A stretch of DNA of 10,737 nt from positions 1 through 10,737 of the forward strand of contig DGTF01000028.1 of the NCBI GenBank assembly GCA_002394235.1, written 5' to 3'. The position numbers and the translations under genes are program-made. Under the pieces are notes generated by a model. That model did not search any database. It was given only the letters and a program-made list of their open reading frames with translations, and was not told where the DNA came from. Below, one piece after another: positions 1 through 6,920 of the stretch. How positions within the stretch are numbered: position 1 is the first letter of the stretch; every line of letters begins with the position of its first letter. Origin of the DNA: Eubacterium sp. UBA4343 (lineage in GTDB: Bacteria > Bacillota > Clostridia > Lachnospirales > Lachnospiraceae).

Positions 1-84
1 CGGCTCACTGTTCGCGTAAATACAGTGACCGCCAACCAGGCGGCCACCCCCGTATCGCGAACTGCTGCTGAATCTGCCGTCACG
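1..84 (-). CDS. Possible start of a coupled downstream gene (partial, uncertain; comEC is one candidate)
   Basis: A GTG codon overlaps the stop of the GerMN lipoprotein gene as GTGA, the usual layout of translational coupling. The frame stays open to the window edge and gives about 28 residues, beginning MTADSAAVRDTG and containing a hydrophobic stretch AAWLAVTVF. A membrane protein start such as ComEC would fit, because a ComEA gene lies upstream and comEC often sits close by in Clostridia, but this is inference from context only. Against it: no convincing Shine-Dalgarno precedes the GTG, a second frame is also open here, and the same bases form two hairpins, so this may be intergenic repeat DNA instead. 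Confidence 0.25.
5..47. repeat. Two adjacent hairpins at the window edge
   Basis: TCACTGT (5-11) and ACAGTGA (22-28) form a perfect 7-bp stem with a 10-base loop. Immediately beside it GACCGCC (27-33) can pair with GGCGGCC (39-45) with one mismatch and an AACCA loop. Neither is followed by a T tract on either strand, so they are not clear terminators. They could be part of a dispersed intergenic repeat or just lie inside a coding sequence; the window ends too soon to tell. Confidence 0.35.
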
Positions 85-1018
85 ACGAAATCAGATCCCG
101 GTTTCTGGTATACTGCACACTCAGATCCATGCTGTTGCGGAAGACCGTGTCACTTTCGCCGTCGATGGAGAACTGCACCTTCTTGATATCACAGGTATCA
201 GCCAGCGAATTCACAATTGCGTAAATCGGAATCTCCTCACTGATACTCAGGATCGAATTCTGAACACTGTCATCAAAATTCACGTAGCAGATTCCCGCCT
301 GCGAAATGACACTGAGCACCTGTGTGTCCGTGGAGAATACCGGGTAGTGTCCCTCCTCGGCGGGTCCCTGAATCAGCTCTTCCACAACCGCCTTCTCCAC
401 AGGCTCATTGCTGCTGTAATAGACCTTTCTCGTCTCCGGGACCAGCTTCGCCCCGGTCTGATCCGTAAAGTACAGCGTCATTTCTATTTCCTGGTAGGCA
501 TTGATGTTCTTTCCGGCGTTATCCACAAAGCTGTCATTTGTCAGAGCTCCGACCGCATTTCCGCTGCTGTCAGTAAGATCCTTGCCGTCCACAGTAAACA
601 GGATTTTGTCAACGCCGTCTATCTGCGCAAAACTACGCACCAGACCGCCGATGCAGAGCACTTTTCTCGTCTGTGCCTGGTCCTTAAAGCCCGCGCTCAG
701 ATCAATCGTTAGTACCTGATCACTAAGCTTATAATTCTGAATTTTCACCCCGTCCGGCAGGAGGAGAACATCTCCCTTATTTCCCGGCTTCTGTGTCTGC
801 AGGGCGATCATCTCAACAATCTGTCCCTCTGTGTCCGGTTCATTAAAGTGGTATTCCACCCAGTTGATCCGGTCCTCGTCCTGATTCAGATAATAAAGAT
901 ACGTCTTCTGAACAGAAGCACTGGGCTGAACGCCCGATGAACTGCTGACCGTCGATCCGCAGCCCGCCAGGCCGGCGATAAGGCTGAGAATCATCAGGCA
1001 GCTGAGAAGCTTCTTCAT
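80..1018 (-). CDS. Lipoprotein with two GerMN domains
   Basis: The 312-residue product starts with a lipoprotein signal peptide: basic MKK, a hydrophobic stretch, and lipobox LAGC with the lipidated Cys at residue 20. A Ser-rich linker follows. Two GerMN-type repeats occupy about residues 40-165 and 180-300, each with the pattern of a short beta strand, a helix preceded by a 'GP/KPG' turn (LIQGPAEEG in the second), and 'VDFDDS/IDLS' strands. The ATG at 1018 was chosen because it is preceded by AAAGGAGG (1029-1036) and begins the signal peptide; upstream in-frame ATGs would overlap the kinase gene. GerMN domains occur in spore-germination GerM and in actinobacterial LpqB, which works with the MtrAB two-component system. 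It lies 16 bases after the histidine kinase gene, so a role outside the membrane in modulating that kinase is plausible but inferred. Confidence 0.85.
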   Translation of the reverse strand: MKKLLSCLMILSLIAGLAGCGSTVSSSSGVQPSASVQKTYLYYLNQDEDRINWVEYHFNEPDTEGQIVEMIALQTQKPGNKGDVLLLPDGVKIQNYKLSDQVLTIDLSAGFKDQAQTRKVLCIGGLVRSFAQIDGVDKILFTVDGKDLTDSSGNAVGALTNDSFVDNAGKNINAYQEIEMTLYFTDQTGAKLVPETRKVYYSSNEPVEKAVVEELIQGPAEEGHYPVFSTDTQVLSVISQAGICYVNFDDSVQNSILSISEEIPIYAIVNSLADTCDIKKVQFSIDGESDTVFRNSMDLSVQYTRNRDLISS

Positions 1019-1034
1019 TCGTCCATTGCCTCCT

Positions 1035-2480
1035 TTAAACGATGTGAACCAGCGGAATCCGTATGGAAAAAGTGGTTCCCTCTCCAAGCTTGCTCTTGAC
1101 ACGGATTGCTCCCCGATGCATGACGATTACCTTCTTTGTGATTGCAAGACCCAGACCCGTTCCTCCGATCTCCCGGGAATGGCTCTTGTCCACGCGATAA
1201 AAACGCTCAAAGATATTGTTCAGGGATTCCTCCGGTATTCCGATTCCGTTGTCCGCAATCGTCGTATAACAGTATTTCCGATCCGCATTCAGTGAAATTC
1301 TCACCCATCCGCCATCCGGCTTATTATATTTGATGGCATTCTCAATAATATTGGTGAATGCCAGAGAGATTTTGGTCTCGTCCACCTGAGCCGTTATCGG
1401 ACGGAAGCTGTCAAGAATCAGGTCCACATGTGCCTTATCGGCAATCGGTTTCAGCCGCTTGATAATCTGCTCCAGTTCATCATTGATATTGACGTCCGTG
1501 ATATTCAGATCCGCGGATTTCTTGTCCATTTTCACGAGAGCCAGCAGATCCGTGATGATGGAGTTCTCCCGGTCAATCTCCGCCGAGATATCCTTCATAA
1601 AATCACGGTACTCCTCAATGGGAGCATCGGGGTTCTGATTCAGAACATCCGCCAGCACCTTCATCGAAGTAAGCGGCGTCTTCAGCTCATGCGACACATT
1701 AGACACAAATTCCTCACGGCTGTCATCCACCGTCTTCACCCTCGCCAGCATCCGGTTAAACGCATCGGTGATCAGCTTCGTCTCACGATAATCATTGACG
1801 GAAATGCTCTCATCCTGATACCCGTCCGTGATTCCCTCGATCGAGCGTGTGATTTTCTGCAGAGGCTTGACAAGGATTCCCGAAAGAATATAGCCGAGAA
1901 TCAGAATAACGACCGTGATAATTGCGAGGATCATCGTGCCCCGCTCCTCAAGAATTCCCTTACTGATACTGATTTCCGTCGTCGACACACTGACCAGGAG
2001 GACGCCGATCGTCTCTGCATCTCTGCTCTTCTTGTCCGGATCCTTGATCCGGAACGTCAGCTCAATGTACTTATTTGCCCTGTCGTAATGACTGGTTTCG
2101 CTCCCGTTCAGGCAGTCCATAACCTCCTGTGACAGAGAATATTTCCCGTTGTCGATATTGAAGGTATCCATAACGACTCTGCCGTCGCGGTTGATTACGA
2201 GAATTCGTCCCCCGTAGATTCCGGTGAGCATATTAAACTCCCCGTTAATCACATCATCACTGGTGTCGGACAGATAATTCCGGTTAAAGAGCTGATCTAC
2301 CAGTATTTCGCACTGATTTTTGACCATAACGGTCCTCTGGCTGACCGCGCGGTTCTCATAGCTCTGTACGATGACGCTTTCCACAATAATAGAGGGCACA
2401 ATACCCATGATAAAAAGAAGTATCATAATATAAAACCGGATACTTCTGTAAAAGGCGAAATGCTTTATCTTTTTTTTCAT
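1035..2480 (-). CDS. Membrane sensor histidine kinase with HAMP domain (WalK/PhoR-like)
   Basis: The 481-residue protein has two membrane segments (about 16-38 and 182-204) flanking a roughly 140-residue extracytoplasmic sensor. The sensor holds 'GRILVINRDGRVVMDT' and ends 'GVLLVSVSTTEI', a pattern typical of PAS-like/Cache sensors. HAMP covers about 203-255. The dimerisation helix has 'FVSNVSHELKTPL' with phospho-accepting His264. The ATPase domain shows the N box (Asn381 in ENAIKYN), G1 box DNGIGI (410-415), F box 'FERFYRVD' and G2 box GGTGLGLAI (439-447). All catalytic motifs are intact. There is no cytoplasmic PAS domain, unlike WalK. It should autophosphorylate and pass phosphate to a response regulator, most likely the OmpR-family protein at 5277-5966; no regulator gene is adjacent. 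GGAG lies 6 bases before the ATG. The gene is 39 bases after the zinc-ribbon gene and shares its operon. Confidence 0.95.
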   Translation of the reverse strand: MKKKIKHFAFYRSIRFYIMILLFIMGIVPSIIVESVIVQSYENRAVSQRTVMVKNQCEILVDQLFNRNYLSDTSDDVINGEFNMLTGIYGGRILVINRDGRVVMDTFNIDNGKYSLSQEVMDCLNGSETSHYDRANKYIELTFRIKDPDKKSRDAETIGVLLVSVSTTEISISKGILEERGTMILAIITVVILILGYILSGILVKPLQKITRSIEGITDGYQDESISVNDYRETKLITDAFNRMLARVKTVDDSREEFVSNVSHELKTPLTSMKVLADVLNQNPDAPIEEYRDFMKDISAEIDRENSIITDLLALVKMDKKSADLNITDVNINDELEQIIKRLKPIADKAHVDLILDSFRPITAQVDETKISLAFTNIIENAIKYNKPDGGWVRISLNADRKYCYTTIADNGIGIPEESLNNIFERFYRVDKSHSREIGGTGLGLAITKKVIVMHRGAIRVKSKLGEGTTFSIRIPLVHIV

Positions 2481-2519
2481 AAAAAACTCCAGGTCCTGAC
2501 CTCTTCTCCTGCTATCCGG

Positions 2520-3179
2520 TCAGATGTTAAAGAATCTGGATGACGCCGATGTGAAATCTCTCCAGCGGAAAATCAGAATCCCGAGGAACATCAGAATACA
2601 GGCCGTGCTGCTGATCACCGCAGGTATCTGAAAACAGTTCATATGCCTCAGCAGAAAGATCCACTGCAGCAGGGAAAGTACCGTATCCATCAGAAGATAG
2701 AGCACAAATTCCTGCAGTGCCATTTTCAGTCCGATACCGATCAGTATTGTAGCCACCATGACACCGACAAAGGCGACCGGCATGACCCAGTGGATCGACC
2801 ACTTGTGCCACCCCGTCACCGCATCGATGACAAGGCTCAGAAAAATACCGATAATCACCTGCACCTGCATGGTTTTTAATGCATTATTCCTGTAATACAT
2901 GGTCACGCAGATATCGATGAAGCCTACCACAGCACTCAGTACCGAGAGCGGGATCCATGACGGCACACCTCCCATGATGTAAATCATTGCCCCGTCCGAA
3001 ATCAGGAAAACAATCAAAAGAAAGGCCGCCAGTTTCACGGCACTAAGACGGCTGAATTTTCTCTTTGGAAGTGCCGGAAAAGCCGGATTTTCCGGTTCTC
3101 CCGAAAGCGGTCCGCCGCACAGCGGACAGCAGCGCTTGTTCCCCCTGATCTTCACATGGCATCTGCCGCATTCCTGCAT
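2520..3179 (-). CDS. Zinc-ribbon six-helix membrane protein (DUF6320-like)
   Basis: The 219-residue protein begins with a zinc-ribbon, CGRC and CPLC (Cys4, Cys7, Cys18, Cys21). A 25-residue Pro-rich linker leads to about six hydrophobic helices near residues 49-70, 75-96, 105-122, 131-151, 155-177 and 183-205. The layout matches proteins I know as DUF6320, often found beside alcohol-acetyltransferase-like genes in Clostridia; this family call is from memory. The biochemical function is unknown. It starts 3 bases after the acyltransferase stop, with its GAGGGGG ribosome site inside the end of that gene, so the two are probably translated together and may act together, with the ribbon at the cytoplasmic face binding a partner. 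No catalytic motif is visible in the helices. Confidence 0.8.
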   Translation of the reverse strand: MQECGRCHVKIRGNKRCCPLCGGPLSGEPENPAFPALPKRKFSRLSAVKLAAFLLIVFLISDGAMIYIMGGVPSWIPLSVLSAVVGFIDICVTMYYRNNALKTMQVQVIIGIFLSLVIDAVTGWHKWSIHWVMPVAFVGVMVATILIGIGLKMALQEFVLYLLMDTVLSLLQWIFLLRHMNCFQIPAVISSTACILMFLGILIFRWRDFTSASSRFFNI

Positions 3180-3182
3180 TCC

Positions 3183-4466
3183 TTACACCCCCTCGTCACA
3201 GTCATTGCTCGCGATTTCCACCGGAACCCCCAGCTGTACCAGCCTGCGAAAAAAATTCATGGCAACCGGGTGTCTCTCGAAGCTGGAGACAACGCCAAAT
3301 ACCATCTGGTCCTCATATGTGCTGACGCACAGAAATACCGTCTTGCAGGACATAAAACTCGAGAATTTCTCAACATACGGAGACATTTCTACGGGAAGCC
3401 TCACAACCCCTACGTTCGAAACTGAGGTTGTAACTCCTGTATTCATCCGATGTGCGATTCCCTGCAGTGCCACATTTTTGATAAACAGAGGAATCACGCG
3501 TACCGCAAGATTATGTTCCAGCGCGGAATAAGAATTCATGGTTTTCCGGACGTTCTCCTCCGTCAGCTGTTCTGAGAATTCTCTGCTGACCGGATCCATG
3601 ATGCTCTTCAGGGTACCGTCATAATCGCCTGCATAATAGACTACCTGGATGACGCCGAAAAAGTTCCGGCTGGTCTCTGACGGGAAAAACTGGCGAAGGT
3701 TTACCGGTACGCTGACCACAATCGGCCGATTGTACTCGGAATGCTTCATCTCCTTAAGGATGGCCTCAATCCAGAGGGCGGTGGTGAGAATGCCAATGGT
3801 CGCATGGTTCTCATGCGCGACACGCAGAATCTCTCTGACAGAGACTGTCCCCTCCAGAAGATGTTCCTCCAGATTCGCGTCCTGAATCCCCCGAATCTGG
3901 TAGGCTTTTACCGGAAACATCTCCCGCAGATAGTTTCTCTTCTTCCGTTCGCCCTTTTCATAATACTTGCTGAAAGCGTCGAGCTGCTTCTCCGTTACTG
4001 ACCCCTGATCTGACCGGAACAGAGAGCGGTCAAGACCGTGTCTCAGAATCAGGTAACTGGTCACAAGCGACTCAATAAACATATATCCCCCGGTTCCGTC
4101 CGAAAGGACATGAAAAATCTCGACATTGATTCTTCTGTGAAAAAAACTCACACGGTAGAGAAAATTCTTCTTTCCCGGAATATAAAGTGCCTTCAGCGCC
4201 GGTATATCTTCCTCCTGTACCTTTTCACATCCCGGAAGCTGGTCCATGTAATACCAGAAGATCCCCTTCCGCAGGCAGCAGTTCATATACGGAAATTCCT
4301 TCATGGTTTCTTCCAGGGCCCTCTGGAGGATCTCCGGATTCACCTCTTCCTTAAGTTCACAGACAAGCCGGAAAACCCTGGTATCCGCGCCGACCATGGT
4401 CGATGGGATCAATTTTGCCGCATTATCCAGCCGATACCATTCTCCGGCATTACGTTCCATATCCAT
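3183..4466 (-). CDS. Alcohol-acetyltransferase / condensation-fold acyltransferase
   Basis: The 427-residue protein has no signal peptide or clear membrane span. It carries 'FHVLSDGTGG' with His119 and Asp123, the HxxxDG active-site motif of the CoA-dependent acyltransferase superfamily (condensation domains, PapA, alcohol acetyltransferases). Later landmarks are 'VPVNLRQFFPSETSRNFFG' near 253-271, corresponding to the structural DFGWG-side half of the fold, and 'SNVGVVRLP' near 350. Length suits a stand-alone two-lobed enzyme. It should move an acyl group from CoA or a carrier to a hydroxyl or amine; the substrate cannot be read from the sequence. The gene starts 3 bases after the Ser-rich protein gene with AGAGG 7 bases before the ATG, and ends 3 bases before the zinc-ribbon membrane protein gene. 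This spacing suggests a functional unit at the membrane, possibly modifying a lipid, polymer or the neighbouring Ser-rich protein (speculative). Confidence 0.8.
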   Translation of the reverse strand: MDMERNAGEWYRLDNAAKLIPSTMVGADTRVFRLVCELKEEVNPEILQRALEETMKEFPYMNCCLRKGIFWYYMDQLPGCEKVQEEDIPALKALYIPGKKNFLYRVSFFHRRINVEIFHVLSDGTGGYMFIESLVTSYLILRHGLDRSLFRSDQGSVTEKQLDAFSKYYEKGERKKRNYLREMFPVKAYQIRGIQDANLEEHLLEGTVSVREILRVAHENHATIGILTTALWIEAILKEMKHSEYNRPIVVSVPVNLRQFFPSETSRNFFGVIQVVYYAGDYDGTLKSIMDPVSREFSEQLTEENVRKTMNSYSALEHNLAVRVIPLFIKNVALQGIAHRMNTGVTTSVSNVGVVRLPVEMSPYVEKFSSFMSCKTVFLCVSTYEDQMVFGVVSSFERHPVAMNFFRRLVQLGVPVEIASNDCDEGV

Positions 4467-4469
4467 ATA

Positions 4470-5114
4470 TTATCCTCTGTTCTGCACGAGATTAATCCCG
4501 CTTCCGCCTCCCGCCGCGCTTCCGGAAGCATTCGAAGCGCCTTCCTCCGTATAAATGTTGCCTGATTCATCCATCCAGTTCCCGGATCCCAGCGGAGAAT
4601 ATACATTCTGATTCTCATCGTACCACGCGACTCCGCTGTCGTAGGTCACTGTCACCGTATTGCCGTTCCCGTCAGAAAGCACTGCGGTATCTCCCTTTAC
4701 GGCAGAATCGTCTGTCCCACTGTCTGAGGAAACAGATGATGATTCTGCACTCTCTCCGGAGGCATCTCCGGCGGAATCAGCGTCGGAAAGCAGAGAATCA
4801 GGTGATGAAGCAGACGACGTCCGCACCGTCTCCCCGGATCCCGCCGCTGTTCCGATTCCGGCAGAGGAGTCGGAAGAGTCCGCAGCCACTGCCTGCAGGA
4901 TACCCTGACTGTTCTCAGAAGACGCCACTGCGCCCTCTGTTCCGGCGGATGCTGACGCCGATGTGCTCTGTATCGCTTCTCTATTCTCCGGAGAACTGTT
5001 CCTGCCGGAGGGAGAGGCCATATAACGGATAAAAAGTATGACCATCACAGCGATCAGAATTGCCATGATGATCCTGAGCGGTCGGTCGTTAAAGATTCGT
5101 TTCCTTCCAGCCAT
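4470..5114 (-). CDS. Membrane-anchored Ser/Ala/Asp-rich protein with C-terminal aromatic repeats
   Basis: I do not recognise a family for this 214-residue protein. It has a basic N-terminus (MAGRKR), one membrane segment at about 14-32 and, predicted outside, a low-complexity region (about 35-140) dominated by Ser, Ala, Gly, Asp and Glu. The C-terminus contains two 16-residue repeats, 'AWYDENQNVYSPLG' and 'NWMDESGNIYTEEG', with Trp164 and Trp180 exactly 16 apart, then a Gly/Ser-rich tail. The repeats could be a small extracellular binding module. GGAGGAG sits 6 bases before the ATG. It is the first gene of the five-gene operon, behind an extended -10 promoter. The Ser-rich stretch offers many hydroxyls, which is suggestive next to an acyltransferase, but no modification is shown. 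Confidence 0.75.
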   Translation of the reverse strand: MAGRKRIFNDRPLRIIMAILIAVMVILFIRYMASPSGRNSSPENREAIQSTSASASAGTEGAVASSENSQGILQAVAADSSDSSAGIGTAAGSGETVRTSSASSPDSLLSDADSAGDASGESAESSSVSSDSGTDDSAVKGDTAVLSDGNGNTVTVTYDSGVAWYDENQNVYSPLGSGNWMDESGNIYTEEGASNASGSAAGGGSGINLVQNRG

Positions 5115-5144
5115 TTATTTCTCCTCCAATAACTGCTGAATGCT

Positions 5145-5173
5145 ATTATAGCAAAGCCACGCCGCATCTTCCA
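5145..5173 (-). promoter_or_regulatory. Extended -10 promoter of the five-gene operon
   Basis: On the minus strand TGCTATAAT gives a perfect TATAAT (5150-5145) with the TGn extended -10 motif. A weak -35, TGGAAG, lies 17 bases upstream. Transcription would start near 5138 and leave a leader of about 25 bases to the ATG at 5114. This makes the Ser-rich protein through GerMN genes independent of the response regulator transcript. Confidence 0.65.
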
Positions 5174-5197
5174 TACGAAGCCGCGCTCTGACAGAAA

Positions 5198-5229
5198 TTC
5201 CCACCGTTAACCTCTGCCAACGGTGGGAA
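5198..5229 (-). terminator. Hairpin after the response regulator gene, possible weak terminator
   Basis: TTCCCACCGTT (5198-5208) and AACGGTGGGAA (5219-5229) make a perfect 11-bp stem with a 10-base loop, about 48 bases after the regulator stop codon. On the minus strand the stem is followed only by TTTCTG, so the T tract is poor. It lies between the regulator and the promoter of the next operon, the right place for a terminator. A smaller CCTGC/GCAGG stem (5244-5262) lies between it and the stop codon. Confidence 0.45.
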
Positions 5230-5276
5230 CTTTACTACTGCCGCCTGCCCGTGGAAAGCAGGTCTGCCATTAAATT

Positions 5277-5966
5277 TTATGCCTGAAAATAATAGCCGAC
5301 TCCCCACTTTGTGTGAACATACCGGGGTTCAGATGGATTGTCCTCAATCTTCTCACGAAGCCGCCGGATATGGACGTCAACCGTCCTGACATCGCCCGGA
5401 TACTCATATCCCCATACGATATTCAGAAGATTATCACGGCTGTACACCTTGTTCGGATTAAAAGCAAGAAGCTGCAGCACATCGAATTCCTTCGCGGTCA
5501 GATTGACCTCCCGATCACCGATAAAGACCCGGCGGCTGTCAATATCAAGCCGCAGATCTCCTGCCTGGATGATCTTTGTCTTCTCCTCGGTCTTCTCTGT
5601 CTTTCTCGTTCTCCGGAGAATTGCCTTGATTCTGGCCTTGACCTCAAGGATATTGAACGGCTTCGTGATGTAGTCATCGGCTCCGTATTCCAATCCCATA
5701 ATCTTGTCCATATCCTCACCCTTCGCGGTGAGCATGATAATCGGAACATTGGAAAATTCCCGGATCTGCTGACAGACCTCCAGGCCACTCATTTTCGGAA
5801 GCATCAGGTCCAGAAGTATGATGTCATAATCATTCTCCTTCGCCAGATTAAGCGCCTCCTCTCCATCGTAGGCACAGGACACCTCATACCCGTCCTGCTC
5901 CAGTGAAAACCGGATACCCTTTACGATAAGCTTTTCATCGTCAACTACCAGAACCTTATTTGCCAT
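5277..5966 (-). CDS. OmpR/PhoB-family response regulator
   Basis: The 229-residue protein has a receiver domain (about 4-115) with the acidic pair Asp9/Asp10, phospho-acceptor Asp53 in 'LLDLMLP', Thr80 and Lys102 in 'TKPF'. After a charged linker (KTEKTEEKTK) comes a winged-helix DNA-binding domain (about 134-228) with 'LTAKEFDVLQLLAFNPNKVYSR', 'VRTVDVHIRRLREKIE' and 'RYVHTKWGVGYYF', the standard OmpR signature, close to WalR/PhoP/MtrA types. All phosphorylation residues are present. A GGGG run 7 bases upstream serves as ribosome site; GGAG is directly against the ATG. It follows comEA by 30 bases without a terminator and so is probably co-transcribed with it. Its likely partner is the kinase at 1035-2480, four genes downstream in another transcription unit; that pairing is inferred. 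Confidence 0.95.
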   Translation of the reverse strand: MANKVLVVDDEKLIVKGIRFSLEQDGYEVSCAYDGEEALNLAKENDYDIILLDLMLPKMSGLEVCQQIREFSNVPIIMLTAKGEDMDKIMGLEYGADDYITKPFNILEVKARIKAILRRTRKTEKTEEKTKIIQAGDLRLDIDSRRVFIGDREVNLTAKEFDVLQLLAFNPNKVYSRDNLLNIVWGYEYPGDVRTVDVHIRRLREKIEDNPSEPRYVHTKWGVGYYFQA

Positions 5967-5996
5967 CTCCAGACCCCTGCCTCTAAATATACGTCT

Positions 5997-6806
5997 TTAT
6001 ACCACAATATCGTCCCGGATCTTCGCAAAAGCCTTTTCCTTGATCCCCTCGACATTCATAATGTCTTCGATTCTGGAAAAGGCACCGTGTTGCTCGCGGT
6101 ATGCCAGGATCGCATCTGCCCGGGCAGCACCGATTCCATGCAGTGTCATCAGTTCTTCCCTGCCGGCCGTGTTGATATTTACCTTTGCCTTCTCGGATTC
6201 TCCTGCAGACAGGTTTCCTCCAGAACCTGCATCCTGTCCTGCCATTGCGGCGCTGCTGCCGTTCTTCTGAAGTTTCTCTGCCTCTTCTCTCGTATACACG
6301 GTGATCTGCTGACCGTCAGCGACCTGTGCCGCCTGATTCAGGCTTCGTCCGTCCGCCTCTCCGGTCATTCCGCCGGCCATCGCAATCGCCTCGTACACAC
6401 GGCTTCCTGCCGGCAGTTCATAGACTCCCGGCGCGTTTACTGCTCCGCAGACATATACATAACATGTCGTCTCCGGTGCGCCATTCTCCTCTCCTGCAGC
6501 GGGTGATTCACCGGAAGCATCTCCTGTTTTTGCAGCGTGCGCTTCGCCGGAAGCATCCTCCGCTTCGCGTGCGGCAGCCGCTTTGGCGGAAGTATTTTCC
6601 GCCTCACCTGTGGCGGGCGCTTCGCCGGAAGCATTCTCCCGCGAAGGTAAGCCATCTAACCGGCCATTTGAAGATTCAAGAACAGCAGACCCGTATCGAT
6701 AGATGCCCTCATCCTCTCCACAGCCTGATAGAAGAGCCGCGGCTGTAAACGCGACAAAAAGCAGAACGGAAGCATTGCGGATCCGCTTTCTGATTGTATT
6801 TATCAT
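5997..6806 (-). CDS. comEA: ComEA-like lipoprotein with SLBB and helix-hairpin-helix DNA-binding domains
   Basis: The 269-residue product begins with a signal peptide ending in lipobox LSGC (Cys29), so it should be lipid-anchored outside the membrane. A low-complexity Ala/Glu/Gly spacer (about 60-110) contains degenerate 'ASGEAPA/ASGEAHA/ASGESPA' repeats. An SLBB domain follows (about 114-171, 'CYVYVCGAVNAPGVYELPAGSRVYEAIAMAGG'), then a second spacer and a ComEA-type HhH domain (about 208-268, 'NINTAGREELMTLHGIGAARADAIL...'). ComEA binds incoming double-stranded DNA during competence; Bacillus ComEA uses a transmembrane anchor, so a lipid anchor is a variation. The ATG at 6806 was chosen because GGAGAG lies 6-7 bases before it and it starts the signal peptide; extension further upstream would run through the promoter. 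The response regulator follows 30 bases later. Confidence 0.88.
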   Translation of the reverse strand: MINTIRKRIRNASVLLFVAFTAAALLSGCGEDEGIYRYGSAVLESSNGRLDGLPSRENASGEAPATGEAENTSAKAAAAREAEDASGEAHAAKTGDASGESPAAGEENGAPETTCYVYVCGAVNAPGVYELPAGSRVYEAIAMAGGMTGEADGRSLNQAAQVADGQQITVYTREEAEKLQKNGSSAAMAGQDAGSGGNLSAGESEKAKVNINTAGREELMTLHGIGAARADAILAYREQHGAFSRIEDIMNVEGIKEKAFAKIRDDIVV

Positions 6807-6870
6807 TTGTATCTCTCCGATCATCGTCATTTCCTGAATGTTTCCGATAAAGAGATACCCGACCATAAAT

Positions 6871-6899
6871 ATTGTAGCGAATTTTTGTAACAATTACAA
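6871..6899 (-). promoter_or_regulatory. Promoter of comEA-response regulator with palindromic operator candidate
   Basis: On the minus strand TTGTAA (6899-6894) and TACAAT (6876-6871) are spaced by 17 bases, a good sigma-A-type promoter. Transcription would start near 6864, giving a leader of about 58 bases. The -35 box is one arm of the perfect inverted repeat TTGTAACAATTACAA (6885-6899), so a dimeric regulator bound there would block the promoter. No regulator is identified. Confidence 0.6.
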
Positions 6900-6920
6900 G
6901 AGTAAAGACTCAGAAGAAGA

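Noticed and set aside
2..28. Homology between the left-edge hairpin and the argG-leader element (both contain GGCTCAC, then 14-15 bases, then CAGTGA)
   Set aside because: Only these short stem-forming segments match; flanks and loops do not align, so common descent cannot be claimed.
1428..2132. Long plus-strand open frame opposite the histidine kinase gene
   Set aside because: It is antisense to a gene with all kinase motifs intact, and its product is a His/Arg-rich mirror of that coding sequence with no domain.
4660..4908. Plus-strand open frame opposite the Ser-rich protein gene
   Set aside because: Its Ser/Glu-rich product is what results from reading the complement of Ser/Asp/Ala low-complexity codons; there is no ribosome site or partner gene.
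6807..6893. Longer ComEA start using a TTG codon at 6893
   Set aside because: It would translate through the promoter -10 region, lacks a ribosome site and places the lipoprotein signal peptide internally.
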